The position numbers and the translations under genes were made by a program. Source: Tildeniella nuda ZEHNDER 1965/U140 (GTDB lineage: Bacteria > Cyanobacteriota > Cyanobacteriia > Leptolyngbyales > Leptolyngbyaceae). Taken from it: a DNA stretch of 64,000 nucleotides. Below are positions 54,301 to 64,000 of the stretch, in pieces. Below the pieces are notes generated by a model, which worked only from the letters and a program-made list of their open reading frames with translations, did no database searches and had not been told where the DNA came from. The stretch spans positions 62,001-126,000 of the forward strand of contig JAHHIG010000006.1 in assembly GCA_019358895.1 (NCBI GenBank). The letters run 5' to 3'. Position 1 is the stretch's first letter, and every line of letters begins with the position of its first letter.

Positions 54301-55263
54301 ATGACAACAAAAGCGGTTGCTCCTTCAGCGAATGTTTTGGCAAAAACGCCGGGGACGCGAAAAAAGTTGTGGTTGGCAGCGATTAAGCCACCGATGTACA
54401 GTGTTGCAATTATGCCAATCATGGTAGGTACTGCGATCGCCGTTGCTGAAACCAAGACCTTACAGACAGGCATCTTTGCAATCTTTACCTTCGCCGCCAT
54501 CCTCATCCTTGCTTGGGAAAACCTGGCGAACGATGTGTTTGACTCGGAGACAGGCGTTGATGTCCATAAAGCACATTCTCTGGTGAACCTGACCAAGAAT
54601 AAACCATTGATTTTCTGGCTGGGAAATTTGTGCCTTGCCACTGGTCTGTTTGGCATTGGGGCGATCGCAGCCATCCAACAAGATTTGACAGTGGTTGGCA
54701 TGATCCTGATCTGCTGCGTGCTGGGCTATATCTACCAGGGACCGCCGTTTCGTCTCAGCTATCAGGGTTGGGGCGAGATTCTTTGCTTCTTTGCGTTTGG
54801 TCCCCTTGCGTTTGCGGCAGCCTACTACAGTCAAACCAAAGCCGTTTCAAGTGCAAACTTTGCGGCTTCCGCGATCGTGGGCGTTTCCACCAGCCTGATT
54901 TTGTTTTGCTCACATTTTCACCAGGAGGACGATGATGCTGCTGTGGGCAAGCGATCGCCGATCGTCCGTTTGGGAACAAAACGAGCCGCACAATTACTAC
55001 CCTGGCTCTGTGGCACCATTTTTGCGCTGACAACACTGTGCGTGTGGCTGGGCATTTTCCCCATGACGACGCTGCTGGTGTTTGCCAGTCTGCCGATCGC
55101 CATCAAACTCTGCAAGCACGTCAGCACCAACCACAACAAGCCCGAAAAGGTCAGTAACTGTAAGTTCATTGCCGTCGCGCTACACTTCTGGAGCGGCATC
55201 TTTCTGGGTCTGGGCTTCGTGCTGCCACAGCTTTTGGGACTTGGAGCAGTCTTGCCAACTTAA
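54301..55263 (+). CDS. menA: 1,4-dihydroxy-2-naphthoate phytyl/polyprenyltransferase
   Basis: Membrane prenyltransferase that attaches the phytyl chain to DHNA. The metal motifs are NLANDVFDSETGVDVHK (Asp-rich) and the second HQEDDDAAVGKRSPIVRLG. Eight or so hydrophobic helices fit the UbiA fold. The ATG at 54301 (MTTKAVAPSANVLAKT) gives 320 residues; an upstream TTG at 54286 is also open. Its stop directly abuts the menC ATG. Confidence 0.95.
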   Translation: MTTKAVAPSANVLAKTPGTRKKLWLAAIKPPMYSVAIMPIMVGTAIAVAETKTLQTGIFAIFTFAAILILAWENLANDVFDSETGVDVHKAHSLVNLTKNKPLIFWLGNLCLATGLFGIGAIAAIQQDLTVVGMILICCVLGYIYQGPPFRLSYQGWGEILCFFAFGPLAFAAAYYSQTKAVSSANFAASAIVGVSTSLILFCSHFHQEDDDAAVGKRSPIVRLGTKRAAQLLPWLCGTIFALTTLCVWLGIFPMTTLLVFASLPIAIKLCKHVSTNHNKPEKVSNCKFIAVALHFWSGIFLGLGFVLPQLLGLGAVLPT

Positions 55264-56561
55264 ATGCTTTACCAATGGCAATTTTATCCCTATCAACGGC
55301 GCTTTAAACAAGCACTGCAAACCAGCCACGGTGCTTGGGTCATGCGCGATGGCATCATTTTGCGATTAGTGGATGATGCTGGTAACATCGGCTGGGGCGA
55401 AATTGCGCCTATACCCTGGTTTGGCTCCGAAACCATTGAGCAAGCGTTGGCATTTTGTCGTCAACTGCCGTCAGCGCTTTCCAGCGATCTGATTTTCTCG
55501 ATCCCTGACACGCTGCCATCCTGTCAATTTGCCTTTGAATCGGCATGGGAGGGGGTGAGAGAGCAGGCGATCGACAATGCTGAACCGCAGAGACGCAGAG
55601 ACGCAGAGAGACAGGTGCCGTTAGTACTTGAGAACTCGACGCTTCGACCTCAGAACTCGAACATTGCGGCTCAGAACTCGGCACTCCGACCTCAGAACTC
55701 GATCGTTGCAGTTCAGAACTCGATCGTTGCAGTTCAGAACTCGGCACTCCGACCTCAGGACTCGATCGTTGCAGCTCAGAACTCGACACTTCGACCTCAG
55801 AACTCGACACTTCGACCTCAGAACTCGAACATTGCAGCTCAGAACTCAAAACCTGACCTACTCCCTCCCCCCCCTCACTCCTCCCCCCTCACTCCTCCCC
55901 CCTCACTCCTCACTCCTCCCCCCTCACCCTCCCACAGCGCCCTCCTACCAGCGGGAGAAGCCGCCCTACACGCCTGGAAACCACTCTGGGAGCAAGGCTT
56001 CCGTACCTTTAAGTGGAAAATTGGGGTTCACGCGATCGCCATCGAACTTGAGATCCTTCACCGACTCACTCAAGAGTTGCCTGAAGCAGCAAAATTGCGC
56101 CTGGATGCAAACGGTGGTCTCCGCTTTGATGACGCAACGCAATGGCTAGAACGGTGTGACACGATCGCCGCCAAGCCAAACCTGTTAGTCACGATCGAAT
56201 ACGTTGAGCAACCATTACAGGCATCCCAGTTTGAAGCAATGCAAGACTTGAGCCAGCGCTATCGAACGCCGATCGCCCTGGATGAATCCGTTGCCACGCT
56301 CCAACAGCTACAAGCCTGTTATGAAAAGGGTTGGACGGGAGTGTTTGTGATTAAGCCTGCGATCATTGGTTCGCCTTCTCGCCTGCGCCAGTTTTGTCAG
56401 ACCCATACAATCGATGCTGTCTTTTCATCTGCGTTTGAAACGGCGATCGGACGGCAAGCAGGGCTAAAACTGTCAGCAGAGTTAGCGAACCCCGATCGAG
56501 CAGTGGGCTATGGGACAACACACTGGTTTGATGATGCCGCAACCGACGACTTTGAGCAGCT

Positions 56562-56577
<16 letters not shown>
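55264..56577 (+). CDS. menC: o-Succinylbenzoate synthase with a repeat-encoded insert of about 115 residues
   Basis: Enolase-superfamily enzyme dehydrating SHCHC to OSB. The catalytic frame is intact: RTFKWKIGVHA (Lys), AKLRLDANGGLRF (Asp), IEYVEQPL (Glu), PIALDESVATL (Asp/Glu) and VFVIKPAIIGS (Lys). The protein has 437 residues where about 320 is normal. The extra part, residues about 107-222, reads as 7-residue units (NSTLRPQ, NSNIAAQ, NSALRPQ, NSIVAVQ, DSIVAAQ) and then a Pro/Ser-rich stretch. It separates the N-terminal capping domain from the barrel. The barrel motifs after it suggest activity, but this is unproven. menE overlaps its end by 16 bp. Confidence 0.93.
55583..55610 (+). repeat. 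AACCGCAGAGACGCAGAG composite-element left end (menC copy)
   Basis: AACCGCAGAGACGCAGAGAC followed by GCAGAGAG has period-8 units (CAGAGACG). The same sequence starts at 56879 and 57290 inside menE, each time at the left end of an insert. It is a known type of dispersed cyanobacterial repeat. Confidence 0.8.
55630..55839 (+). repeat. Ten tandem 21-bp units inside menC
   Basis: Ten units each 21 bp long begin CAGAACTCG (first unit GAGAACTCG, seventh CAGGACTCG). Two subtypes alternate in the order A B A B B A B A A B: type A ends (C)TTCGACCT/CTCCGACCT and type B ends GTTGCAGTT/ATTGCGGCT or close variants. All are in frame and encode 7-residue units. A partial eleventh unit and a C-rich run (CCTCACTCCTCCCCC, to about 55930) follow. 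Confidence 0.92.
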
Positions 56578-58181
<1,604 letters not shown>

Positions 58182-58700
58182 CCTCTACTGGCAGCGATCG
58201 CCGCTTGCGAGTCAATGGATCGATACAAACATGGCGTGTATGTGCCTGACTCACAGATCGATCGGGCTGATGTTCCAAAAACACGTCGTAAGCGATCTCA
58301 AACTCACTGTCCTTCAATACGCTGGGGATCAAGCGAATGTTCAGGCGATCGCCGCACACCATCGGGCGAAAAAAAGCCGCACTGGCATGAGCGATCGGCA
58401 GTGCCACATCAACACCGCTAAAAAAAACCTTTAAATCAATGCCTGTTGCTGCAAGAGATGCCTCATACGCCTCATGACACATGCTCAAGACATTCGTAAA
58501 ATACACCACCCCGGCTGCATCTGTATCACTAAACCGCACTGTCCGCTCATAAACAAAGGGCATAGCTCATTCCTGACATCCAGCAACCAATACCCTACAC
58601 CCGATGTCCACAGTCAATTCAATTAACTCCACATAGTTACCACAACATCTTCCCCAAAACTCCTACACTAGAGAGTGGATGACGAAGTAAGGAGAATTGC

Positions 58701-59351
58701 ATGACAGAGACACTGTCCGCTCGTGACTTATTCCGGGCTGCCTACGAAAACCGTTACACCTGGGATTCCAGCTTTCCCGGCTACAGCACCGACATTACAG
58801 TCAAGCAAGGCGATCGGCTTTACACTGGCAAAGCTCGCATCAACCACGATCTCACCTATGAGATCAGTGATGTCTCCGATGAAAAAGCCAATGAACTCAT
58901 CAAGGGTCAGGTATGGGAGATCGCTGTTCACCGTGTTCGCAAGCCGTTTGAAGAAACCCACGGCAAGAATGTTTTTGAACTGGGCGAAACGGACGAAACG
59001 GGAGCCGTTGCCATCTCCGTCAGCGGTAAAGCAATGGGCGATGGCTATAAAGTTCGCAACAACGAAGTTTCCCTCGTGCATCGCCACATTCACAATGTCG
59101 TCGTCACCATTAATACCTTCAGCACGATCGATACAGGCGAAGGCTACCTCGCAGAACGCTACGATTCCGTGTATCACGACGCTACAACAAATGAACTTAA
59201 AGGCTCAAGCCAATCCGAAGATACCTATGAGAAGATTGGTAACTACTACATCCTGACTCGCCGGGTGATTACGGAAGATCAAAAAGGGGAAGCCGTTGTT
59301 ACCGAGTATGGCTTCTCTCATATCAAGCTGTTAACACCCGTCGCGGTGTAA
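58701..59351 (+). CDS. DUF3386 family protein
   Basis: A 216-residue protein with the layout ARDLFRAAYENRYTWDSSFPGYSTDITVKQGDRLYTGKARINHDL...HVHNVVVTINTFSTIDTGEGYLAERYDSVYHDATTNELKGSS, which matches the cyanobacterial/plastid DUF3386 family. No catalytic motif is visible, no signal peptide is seen, and the function is unknown. AAGGAG lies 9 nt before the ATG, supporting the start. Confidence 0.85.
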   Translation: MTETLSARDLFRAAYENRYTWDSSFPGYSTDITVKQGDRLYTGKARINHDLTYEISDVSDEKANELIKGQVWEIAVHRVRKPFEETHGKNVFELGETDETGAVAISVSGKAMGDGYKVRNNEVSLVHRHIHNVVVTINTFSTIDTGEGYLAERYDSVYHDATTNELKGSSQSEDTYEKIGNYYILTRRVITEDQKGEAVVTEYGFSHIKLLTPVAV

Positions 59352-59485
59352 TGGAGCGATAAAGGGTAGAGGAGGCAAGGGGAGCAGCGGAAGCGTCTCA
59401 TGTTCTTTCTTCTAAAGTTTCGAGTTAGCCTCCATGTTCAACCCCCCTTTGCTGCCCGCTCTCCCCTTAACCTCTTTCTCCGCTA
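59352..59485. repeat. Repeat-bearing spacer before the Nfu gene
   Basis: GATAAAGGGTAGAGGAGGCAAGGGGAGCAGCGG is a degenerate STRR-like run. A polypyrimidine stretch (CCCCCCTTTGCTGCCCGCTCTCCCC) follows at about 59437-59465 and can pair with it. Confidence 0.5.
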
Positions 59486-59527
59486 CGATCGAGATGCAAG
59501 ATGCAGTTAACACGTTATAGGTGAATC

Positions 59528-59770
59528 ATGTCTGAAACTCTAGAACTGACTACAGTAAATGTCGAAACAGTCTTGGATGAAATGCGCCCCTACTTGATGG
59601 CAGATGGTGGCAACGTAGAGCTAGTCGAAATTGATGGTCCGATCGTCAAGCTGCGTCTGCAAGGTGCTTGTGGCTCCTGCCCTAGTTCTGCTATGACCCT
59701 AAGAATGGGTATTGAACGTCGCCTGCGTGAATTCATTCCTGAAATTGCTGAAATTGAGCAAGTTTTTTAG
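59528..59770 (+). CDS. nfu: Nfu-type iron-sulfur cluster scaffold (NifU C-terminal domain)
   Basis: An 80-residue stand-alone NifU C-terminal domain. The cluster-binding CxxC is Cys48-Gly-Ser-Cys51 in [25 protein letters not shown], and [14 protein letters not shown] is the usual N-terminal core. In cyanobacteria this scaffold is essential for [4Fe-4S] cluster delivery, including to photosystem I. It is full length for this subgroup. Confidence 0.95.
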   Translation: MSETLELTTVNVETVLDEMRPYLMADGGNVELVEIDGPIVKLRLQGACGSCPSSAMTLRMGIERRLREFIPEIAEIEQVF

Positions 59771-59815
59771 AAAGGCTAAGGGCTAAGGGCTGAAGGCTGC
59801 ATCAATACTGCACAC
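59768..59815. repeat. STRR block between nfu and GH57 genes
   Basis: GAAAGGCTAAGGGCTAAGGGCTGAAGGCTG is followed by CAGCCCTTATC. The arms are complementary and could form a terminator-like stem without a T-run. Confidence 0.6.
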
Positions 59816-59855
59816 ACCTCAGCCCTTATCTTTAATTTCTCATCTGTCCTCATTT

Positions 59856-62105
59856 ATGCCTCATCCCCTTTACGTTGCATTTATCTGGCATCAGCACCAG
59901 CCTCTTTACAAAAGTCGGGTCGAGCGCGAGACCTTACTGGCTGGGCAATACCGCTTACCCTGGGTAAGACTGCACGGTACGAAGGACTATCTTGATCTGG
60001 TGCTACTGCTGGAACAGTATCCCAAACTGCATCAGACGGTAAATTTGGTGCCGTCACTCATACTACAAATTGAGGACTATGTTGCTGGCACTGCATTCGA
60101 CCCGTATTTGACAGCAGCACTCTTGCCAACAGAGCAACTAAAGCCAGAGCAGAAAGCGTTTGTGGTGGATCATTTCTTTGACGGCAACCACCACACGCTC
60201 ATTGATCCGCATCCTCGCTATGCCGAGCTTTACTACCAGCAACAGAATAAGGGGCGCGATTGGTGTCTAGAGCACTGGGATTTACAAGACTTCAGCGATC
60301 TGTTGGCGTGGCACAATCTTGCATGGATCGATCCGCTATTTTGGGATGATCCAGAAATCGCTCGTTTGCTAGAGCAAGGTAGAGGTTTTACGCTGGGCGA
60401 TCGCCAGCGCATCTATTCCAAGCAGCGCGAGATCCTCAGCCGCATCATCCCACAGCACCGTGGAATGCAGGATGCAGGGCAGCTTGAGGTCATTACATCG
60501 CCCTATACCCATCCGATTCTACCGCTGTTAGCCGATACTGACGCTGGACGCGTAGCAGTGCCCAACATGACGCTGCCACACCAGCGTTTTCAGTGGACAA
60601 ACGACATTCCACGCCATTTGCAAAAAGCCCGGACAATGTATGAGGAGCGGTTTGATCGATCGCCTCGTGGTTTGTGGCCCTCAGAACAGTCAGTGAGTCC
60701 AGCGGTTCTAAACCCAATCGCCAAAGAAGGCTTCCAGTGGATTTGTTCCGATGAAGCAGTCTTGGGCTGGAGTATCCAGCACTTCTTCCATCGGGATGGG
60801 TCGGGCAATGTGTCTGAACCCAATTTGCTGTATCGCCCCTATCGGTTAGAGACTGAGTTTGGCGACCTTGCGATCGTCTTCCGCGACCATCGCCTTTCTG
60901 ATCTCATTGGCTTCACCTACAGCACTATGGAGCCAAAGCAGGCTGCCAGTGACTTAGTGGGGCACTTAGAAGCGATCGCGCGTTCCCTAAAAACCCAACA
61001 AGCAAGCGGCAGTACAGCTCTGGAAGCGCCCTGGCTCGTGACGATCGCGCTTGATGGCGAAAACTGCTGGGAATATTATCCGCAAGATGGCATACCGTTT
61101 TTGCGATCGCTCTACGAAACCTTCAGCAACACATCAGACATCAAGCTTGTGACGGTCTCCGAATTTCTAGATGAGTTCCCGCCCACAGAAACCATTTCCG
61201 CAACCCAGCTACACAGCGGCTCATGGGTTGATGGCAACTTCACAACATGGATCGGTGATCCGGCTAAAAATCGTGCCTGGGATTTGCTCACCGAAGCACG
61301 ACAGGTACTGGCAAACCACCCTGAAGCGACGGAGGAAGCTAATCCAGCGGTCTGGGAAGCACTCTACGCGGCTGAAGGCTCAGACTGGTTCTGGTGGTTT
61401 GGTGAAGGGCATTCGTCTAACCAGGACGCAATTTTTGACCAACTTTTTCGAGAACATCTTGCTGCCATCTATCAAGCATTAAATGAACCGATTCCTGCGA
61501 ATGTGCGCCGTCCTATAGAAGCGCACACGGGCGGCGGCGACCATGCTCCCCACAGCTTTATCCACCCGTTAATTGACGGACGTGGCGATGAACAGGATTG
61601 GGACAAGGCAGGTCGCATTGAGATTGGTGGTGCACGGGGTACCATGCATCGTAGTAGTGCGATCCAACGCCTTTGGTATGGCGTAGACCATCTGAATTTT
61701 TATTTGCGGCTGGACTTTAAAGCAGGAGCCAAACCGGGAAGCGACTTTCCACCAGAGCTAAACCTGCTTTGGTTTTATCCAAACCAAACAATGCACAACA
61801 GCCCAGCGCCGCTAGTGGGACTGCCTGACGAAGCACCGCTTAACTACCTGTTTCACCACCATTTGGGCATTAATTTACTGACCCAAACGCTCTGGTTGCA
61901 AGAAGCGGAGGCAGGCTATCGCTGGCAGTCACGCAGAACCCGTGCTCAGATTGGCTTGGATACTTGTGTAGAATTAGCCGTTCCCTGGGCAGACTTGCAA
62001 ATCCAGCCAGATTGGTCGCTGCAATTGGCTCTGATATTGTCTGACGGTGGACATTATCGCAGCTACCTACCGGAGAATGCCTTGGTGCCGATCGGGGTTC
62101 CGTAA
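59856..62105 (+). CDS. Glycoside hydrolase family 57 protein
   Basis: A 749-residue GH57 protein of the alpha-amylase/4-alpha-glucanotransferase type. Conserved region I is IWHQHQPLYK (about 10-19), with the metal or substrate His residues; HGTKDYLDLVLLLEQYPKLHQTVNLVPSL follows; GLWPSEQSVSPAVLNPIAKEGFQWICSDEAVLGW and LDGENCWEYYPQDG (about 397-410) are later catalytic-region blocks. The last 200 residues are a beta-rich domain (IDGRGDEQDWDKAGRIEIGGARGTMHR...DHLNFYLRLDF) usual in this subfamily. It acts on alpha-glucans such as glycogen; the exact activity is unknown. Confidence 0.92.
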   Translation: MPHPLYVAFIWHQHQPLYKSRVERETLLAGQYRLPWVRLHGTKDYLDLVLLLEQYPKLHQTVNLVPSLILQIEDYVAGTAFDPYLTAALLPTEQLKPEQKAFVVDHFFDGNHHTLIDPHPRYAELYYQQQNKGRDWCLEHWDLQDFSDLLAWHNLAWIDPLFWDDPEIARLLEQGRGFTLGDRQRIYSKQREILSRIIPQHRGMQDAGQLEVITSPYTHPILPLLADTDAGRVAVPNMTLPHQRFQWTNDIPRHLQKARTMYEERFDRSPRGLWPSEQSVSPAVLNPIAKEGFQWICSDEAVLGWSIQHFFHRDGSGNVSEPNLLYRPYRLETEFGDLAIVFRDHRLSDLIGFTYSTMEPKQAASDLVGHLEAIARSLKTQQASGSTALEAPWLVTIALDGENCWEYYPQDGIPFLRSLYETFSNTSDIKLVTVSEFLDEFPPTETISATQLHSGSWVDGNFTTWIGDPAKNRAWDLLTEARQVLANHPEATEEANPAVWEALYAAEGSDWFWWFGEGHSSNQDAIFDQLFREHLAAIYQALNEPIPANVRRPIEAHTGGGDHAPHSFIHPLIDGRGDEQDWDKAGRIEIGGARGTMHRSSAIQRLWYGVDHLNFYLRLDFKAGAKPGSDFPPELNLLWFYPNQTMHNSPAPLVGLPDEAPLNYLFHHHLGINLLTQTLWLQEAEAGYRWQSRRTRAQIGLDTCVELAVPWADLQIQPDWSLQLALILSDGGHYRSYLPENALVPIGVP

Positions 62106-62148
62106 ATCCAAACGGTTCAAAGGACGTTTTTCGTGGAGGGTGGAGCCT

Positions 62149-63300
62149 TTAAACACCGCTATGTACGCTATACACCAACTTTTCTTTAGGCGGTTCCACT
62201 ACGTCAACTTCTAGATAATCAAGCGCCATCTGCAAGGTTGACAGGTCAACTTTGAAGGGATCTCGAATCGGTGATTTGAGTGTGTCGCGAGGCGTAGAGT
62301 CAAAGTCTAGATAACGCAGCACTTCAGGAGTGATTTGACCACGCACACCGCACCATCGTCCGTTTAAGATAGCGCTAAATTGTCGATAGGTATGAATGGT
62401 GAAACTCGGAGAAAATAGTTCAATGATGCGTAAGCCACTTTCTTTTTCCGCTTGAGGTGCCAACCCTGAACGATTAAAGATGAAGTTACCTGTTCCAGCA
62501 CCATGCACGGCAACAGCTACTTTCGCATTACGCGCAATTGACCACTTCTCACTTGCAGTAAGATCTTCAAAATAATAGGTTGTAAAACCCTTTTGCGCTA
62601 GAAATTTAATCACTTCGTCATTGTTAATCAACTGACGACTGCCTCGCCGAGCAATAAAAACGCGATCGGGAGTGTCTCGCTCGTAGTTCTTGAACTCTAA
62701 ATTGAATAGTTCTGCCTCTACCCCATAAAGTCGATAGTGCGGGTTATGAATGACATCAACTATGTCCCCATAGACTTCAAAGTTGGTGCAGAGAGTTGGA
62801 ATACCTAACGTATCAAAAAGATCTCGTGCCAGCTCAGAAACATTTTCTTTCAGGACAACGTTAATTTCAACAGGTCGATTCAAATACTCAGAAAGATGTT
62901 GCTTTGCTAATAAAACATTAGTACAAACATTTTCAAGAATATGAGCAATATTCTTATCAGTTTCGTAGCGAGCATCAAAGATAAAGTGCCCTTCATAATC
63001 AAGAGCCTGATTGTGCTGTCTAACCCGCATGACACGTTCAAACAGTTTCCACTTCCAGCTTTTCGTTCCTATGTTCCAGGTATATTTTGTCTTAACTTCA
63101 ATCTCAACTGGAACGGCTGGAACCACCTCTTCTGCTGGCAAATAGAGCCGCTCCACTTTCGGTGTAAAAACATCAGAGGCACAGGTAGGATGAGCAAAGA
63201 TCATAGTAGGCTCTACAACAATTGCTGGAACCATCGTTCGCAAAGAGATTTGCACCTTTATACCTCCAGTTAAAATAAAAAATCCGGTTGCCTGCTCCAA
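62149..63300 (-). CDS. Glycosyltransferase family 61 (DUF563) protein
   Basis: A 383-residue protein whose second half carries the DUF563/GT61 motifs: DRVFIARRGSRQLINNDEVIKFLAQKGFTTYYFEDLTASEKWSIARNAKVAVAVHGAGTGNFIFNRSG (about 206-273), then GLRIIELFSPSFTIHTYRQFSAILNG. The conserved HGAG motif is present. These enzymes are xylosyl/arabinosyl- or other pentosyl-type transferases of extracellular glycans. The N-terminal half is poorly conserved. It converges with the GH57 gene and is divergent from the GT4 gene. Confidence 0.87.
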   Translation of the reverse strand: MEQATGFFILTGGIKVQISLRTMVPAIVVEPTMIFAHPTCASDVFTPKVERLYLPAEEVVPAVPVEIEVKTKYTWNIGTKSWKWKLFERVMRVRQHNQALDYEGHFIFDARYETDKNIAHILENVCTNVLLAKQHLSEYLNRPVEINVVLKENVSELARDLFDTLGIPTLCTNFEVYGDIVDVIHNPHYRLYGVEAELFNLEFKNYERDTPDRVFIARRGSRQLINNDEVIKFLAQKGFTTYYFEDLTASEKWSIARNAKVAVAVHGAGTGNFIFNRSGLAPQAEKESGLRIIELFSPSFTIHTYRQFSAILNGRWCGVRGQITPEVLRYLDFDSTPRDTLKSPIRDPFKVDLSTLQMALDYLEVDVVEPPKEKLVYSVHSGV

Positions 63301-63714
63301 TGACCCTTGCTAAATTCTGGAAGGCCGGACAACATGCTGACATTCTGCTTGAGAACTTAAATCGCTGCTACTGTATTCACTGAAGATTTACTGCAATTAA
63401 AATTTTGTAAAAGTTTAGTGAACCTTAACAACCTTTCCGTAATTACCGAGGGAACAGTAGTGAGCGAAGTAATTCATAATAGTTACGCGTAAGTGACTGC
63501 TCTACTCAAGGCTATTGTCTGGCTTTGCCTCAAGCACTACTGCATGTGCTCCCACAAATAGCTTTAGCAAAATTCATCTAATCTTCACTCCTCTCCAGAT
63601 AATCAGGATCAACAAATAAGAATCAGTAAAGGCACTGCTGGCTTTACCCAACTGGCTAGACTCTTCATTCATATTAGATTTACCCTATTGCCTTGAATGG
63701 TGCTCTAGTACTAA
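63301..63714. other. AT-rich divergent spacer between GT61 and GT4 genes
   Basis: This 414-bp region is more AT-rich than the coding neighbours and has no convincing frame, RNA or repeat. It must hold the promoters of both divergent genes, but no clear -35/-10 pair was recognised. Confidence 0.5.
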
Positions 63715-64000
63715 ATGTCGCCAACGATCGCCTACTTAATTAATCAATATCCCAAAGTCAGCCATAGCTTCATTCGGCGAGAGATTGCTGCTGTCGAAGC
63801 GCACGGTCTGCACATTGAGCGGTTTGCCATGCGAGCCTGTAGCGCTGAATTAGTTGATCCAGCCGATCAGCAAGAACTGAGCCGGACTCGACTGGTACTT
63901 AGTGTGGGGGCGATCGGCTTACTGCTCAGCCTGCTCCGCGTTGCCAGTAACCGTCCTGTTCGCTTTTTACAAGCGTTAGGAGTGTCTCTCTCACTCAGCC
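63715..64000 (+). CDS. Glycosyltransferase family 4, 3' truncated by the window edge
   Basis: An ATG at 63715 opens MSPTIAYLINQYPKVSHSFI, the hallmark start of cyanobacterial colanic-acid/exopolysaccharide-type GT4 enzymes, followed by RREIAAVEAHGLHIERFAMR. Ninety-five codons are visible and the frame remains open at 64000. The acceptor-binding N-terminal Rossmann domain is all that is present. It probably belongs with the GT61 gene in a surface-polysaccharide locus. Confidence 0.85.
   Translation, partial: MSPTIAYLINQYPKVSHSFIRREIAAVEAHGLHIERFAMRACSAELVDPADQQELSRTRLVLSVGAIGLLLSLLRVASNRPVRFLQALGVSLSLS

Noticed and set aside
55630-55839. CRISPR array
   Set aside because: Units are directly adjacent 21-mers without spacers and lie inside an enzyme reading frame; no cas genes.
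55409-56149. Long frames on both strands across menC (Ser/Glu-rich and Arg/Thr-rich repeats)
   Set aside because: They come from the 21-bp array, which has no stops in several frames; only the menC frame has catalytic motifs on both sides.

Overview
The window is a stretch of a cyanobacterial chromosome. The evidence is an allophycocyanin beta-18 gene (apcF), a near-complete phylloquinone (men) locus, an NtcA-type promoter in front of glnA, cyanobacterial families such as DUF3285, DUF3386 and TIGR02587/02588, frequent GCGATCGC (HIP1) octamers, and many heptanucleotide tandem repeats (STRR) between genes. The repeat load and moderate GC (about 50% by eye) suggest a Leptolyngbya/Oscillatoriales-like genome. 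The species cannot be fixed from the sequence alone.

Layout. 1-9.5 kb: SLH-domain protein, apcF, glnA, a methyltransferase/ferritin-like pair, a PHP phosphoesterase, an NTF2-like protein and a membrane protein. 9.5-18 kb: GT2-TPR glycosyltransferase, DppC-type permease, gpmI, secG, a matrixin-type protease, Uma2, malQ, Nudix and RidA. 18-23 kb: minus-strand unit dnaK-dnaJ followed 30 bp later by an AT-richer gene encoding a STAS/GHKL-ATPase/STAS-like protein. 23-36.5 kb: bestrophin, PGM1-type ATP-grasp ligase, degenerate MBL protein, trpG-dgkA-ybeY-DUF3285, a glycosyltransferase, prfB with a programmed frameshift, a BI-1 protein, sigF, a UbiA prenyltransferase and a duplicated-repeat lipoprotein. 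36.7-44.2 kb: purC, then the outer-membrane unit bamA-lpxC-fabZ-lpxA-lpxB. 44.2-48.8 kb: an acyl-carrier-like protein, the TIGR02587/02588 pair, tRNA-Gln, an ABC-2 permease and a caspase-like protein. 48.9-58.6 kb: the phylloquinone locus, menB-menD-(Uma2)-menF on minus, menA-menC-menE on plus, and DHNA-CoA thioesterase on minus. 58.7-64 kb: DUF3386, Nfu scaffold, GH57, GT61 and the start of a GT4 glycosyltransferase cut by the window edge.

How the genes work together. MenF, MenD, MenC, MenE, MenB, the DHNA-CoA thioesterase and MenA cover chorismate to demethylphylloquinone; menH and the final methyltransferase are not in the window. The UbiA protein probably serves plastoquinone synthesis. 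BamA and the Lpx enzymes build the outer membrane. GlnA under NtcA is the nitrogen-assimilation entry point.

Most striking features. (1) Low-complexity blocks built mainly from period-7 DNA repeats sit in frame inside MenC, MenD, MenE and the LpxB N-terminus. In menC and menE the insertions share the same left-hand sequence, as if one composite element had entered coding DNA repeatedly. (2) A three-domain STAS/ATPase/STAS protein is appended to a DnaK/DnaJ unit. (3) A caspase-fold protein has Tyr at the catalytic His. (4) An MBL-fold protein has lost its metal motif. (5) A class I methyltransferase is coupled to a putative di-iron ferritin-like protein. Homology calls were made by reading the protein sequences; no database search was run.
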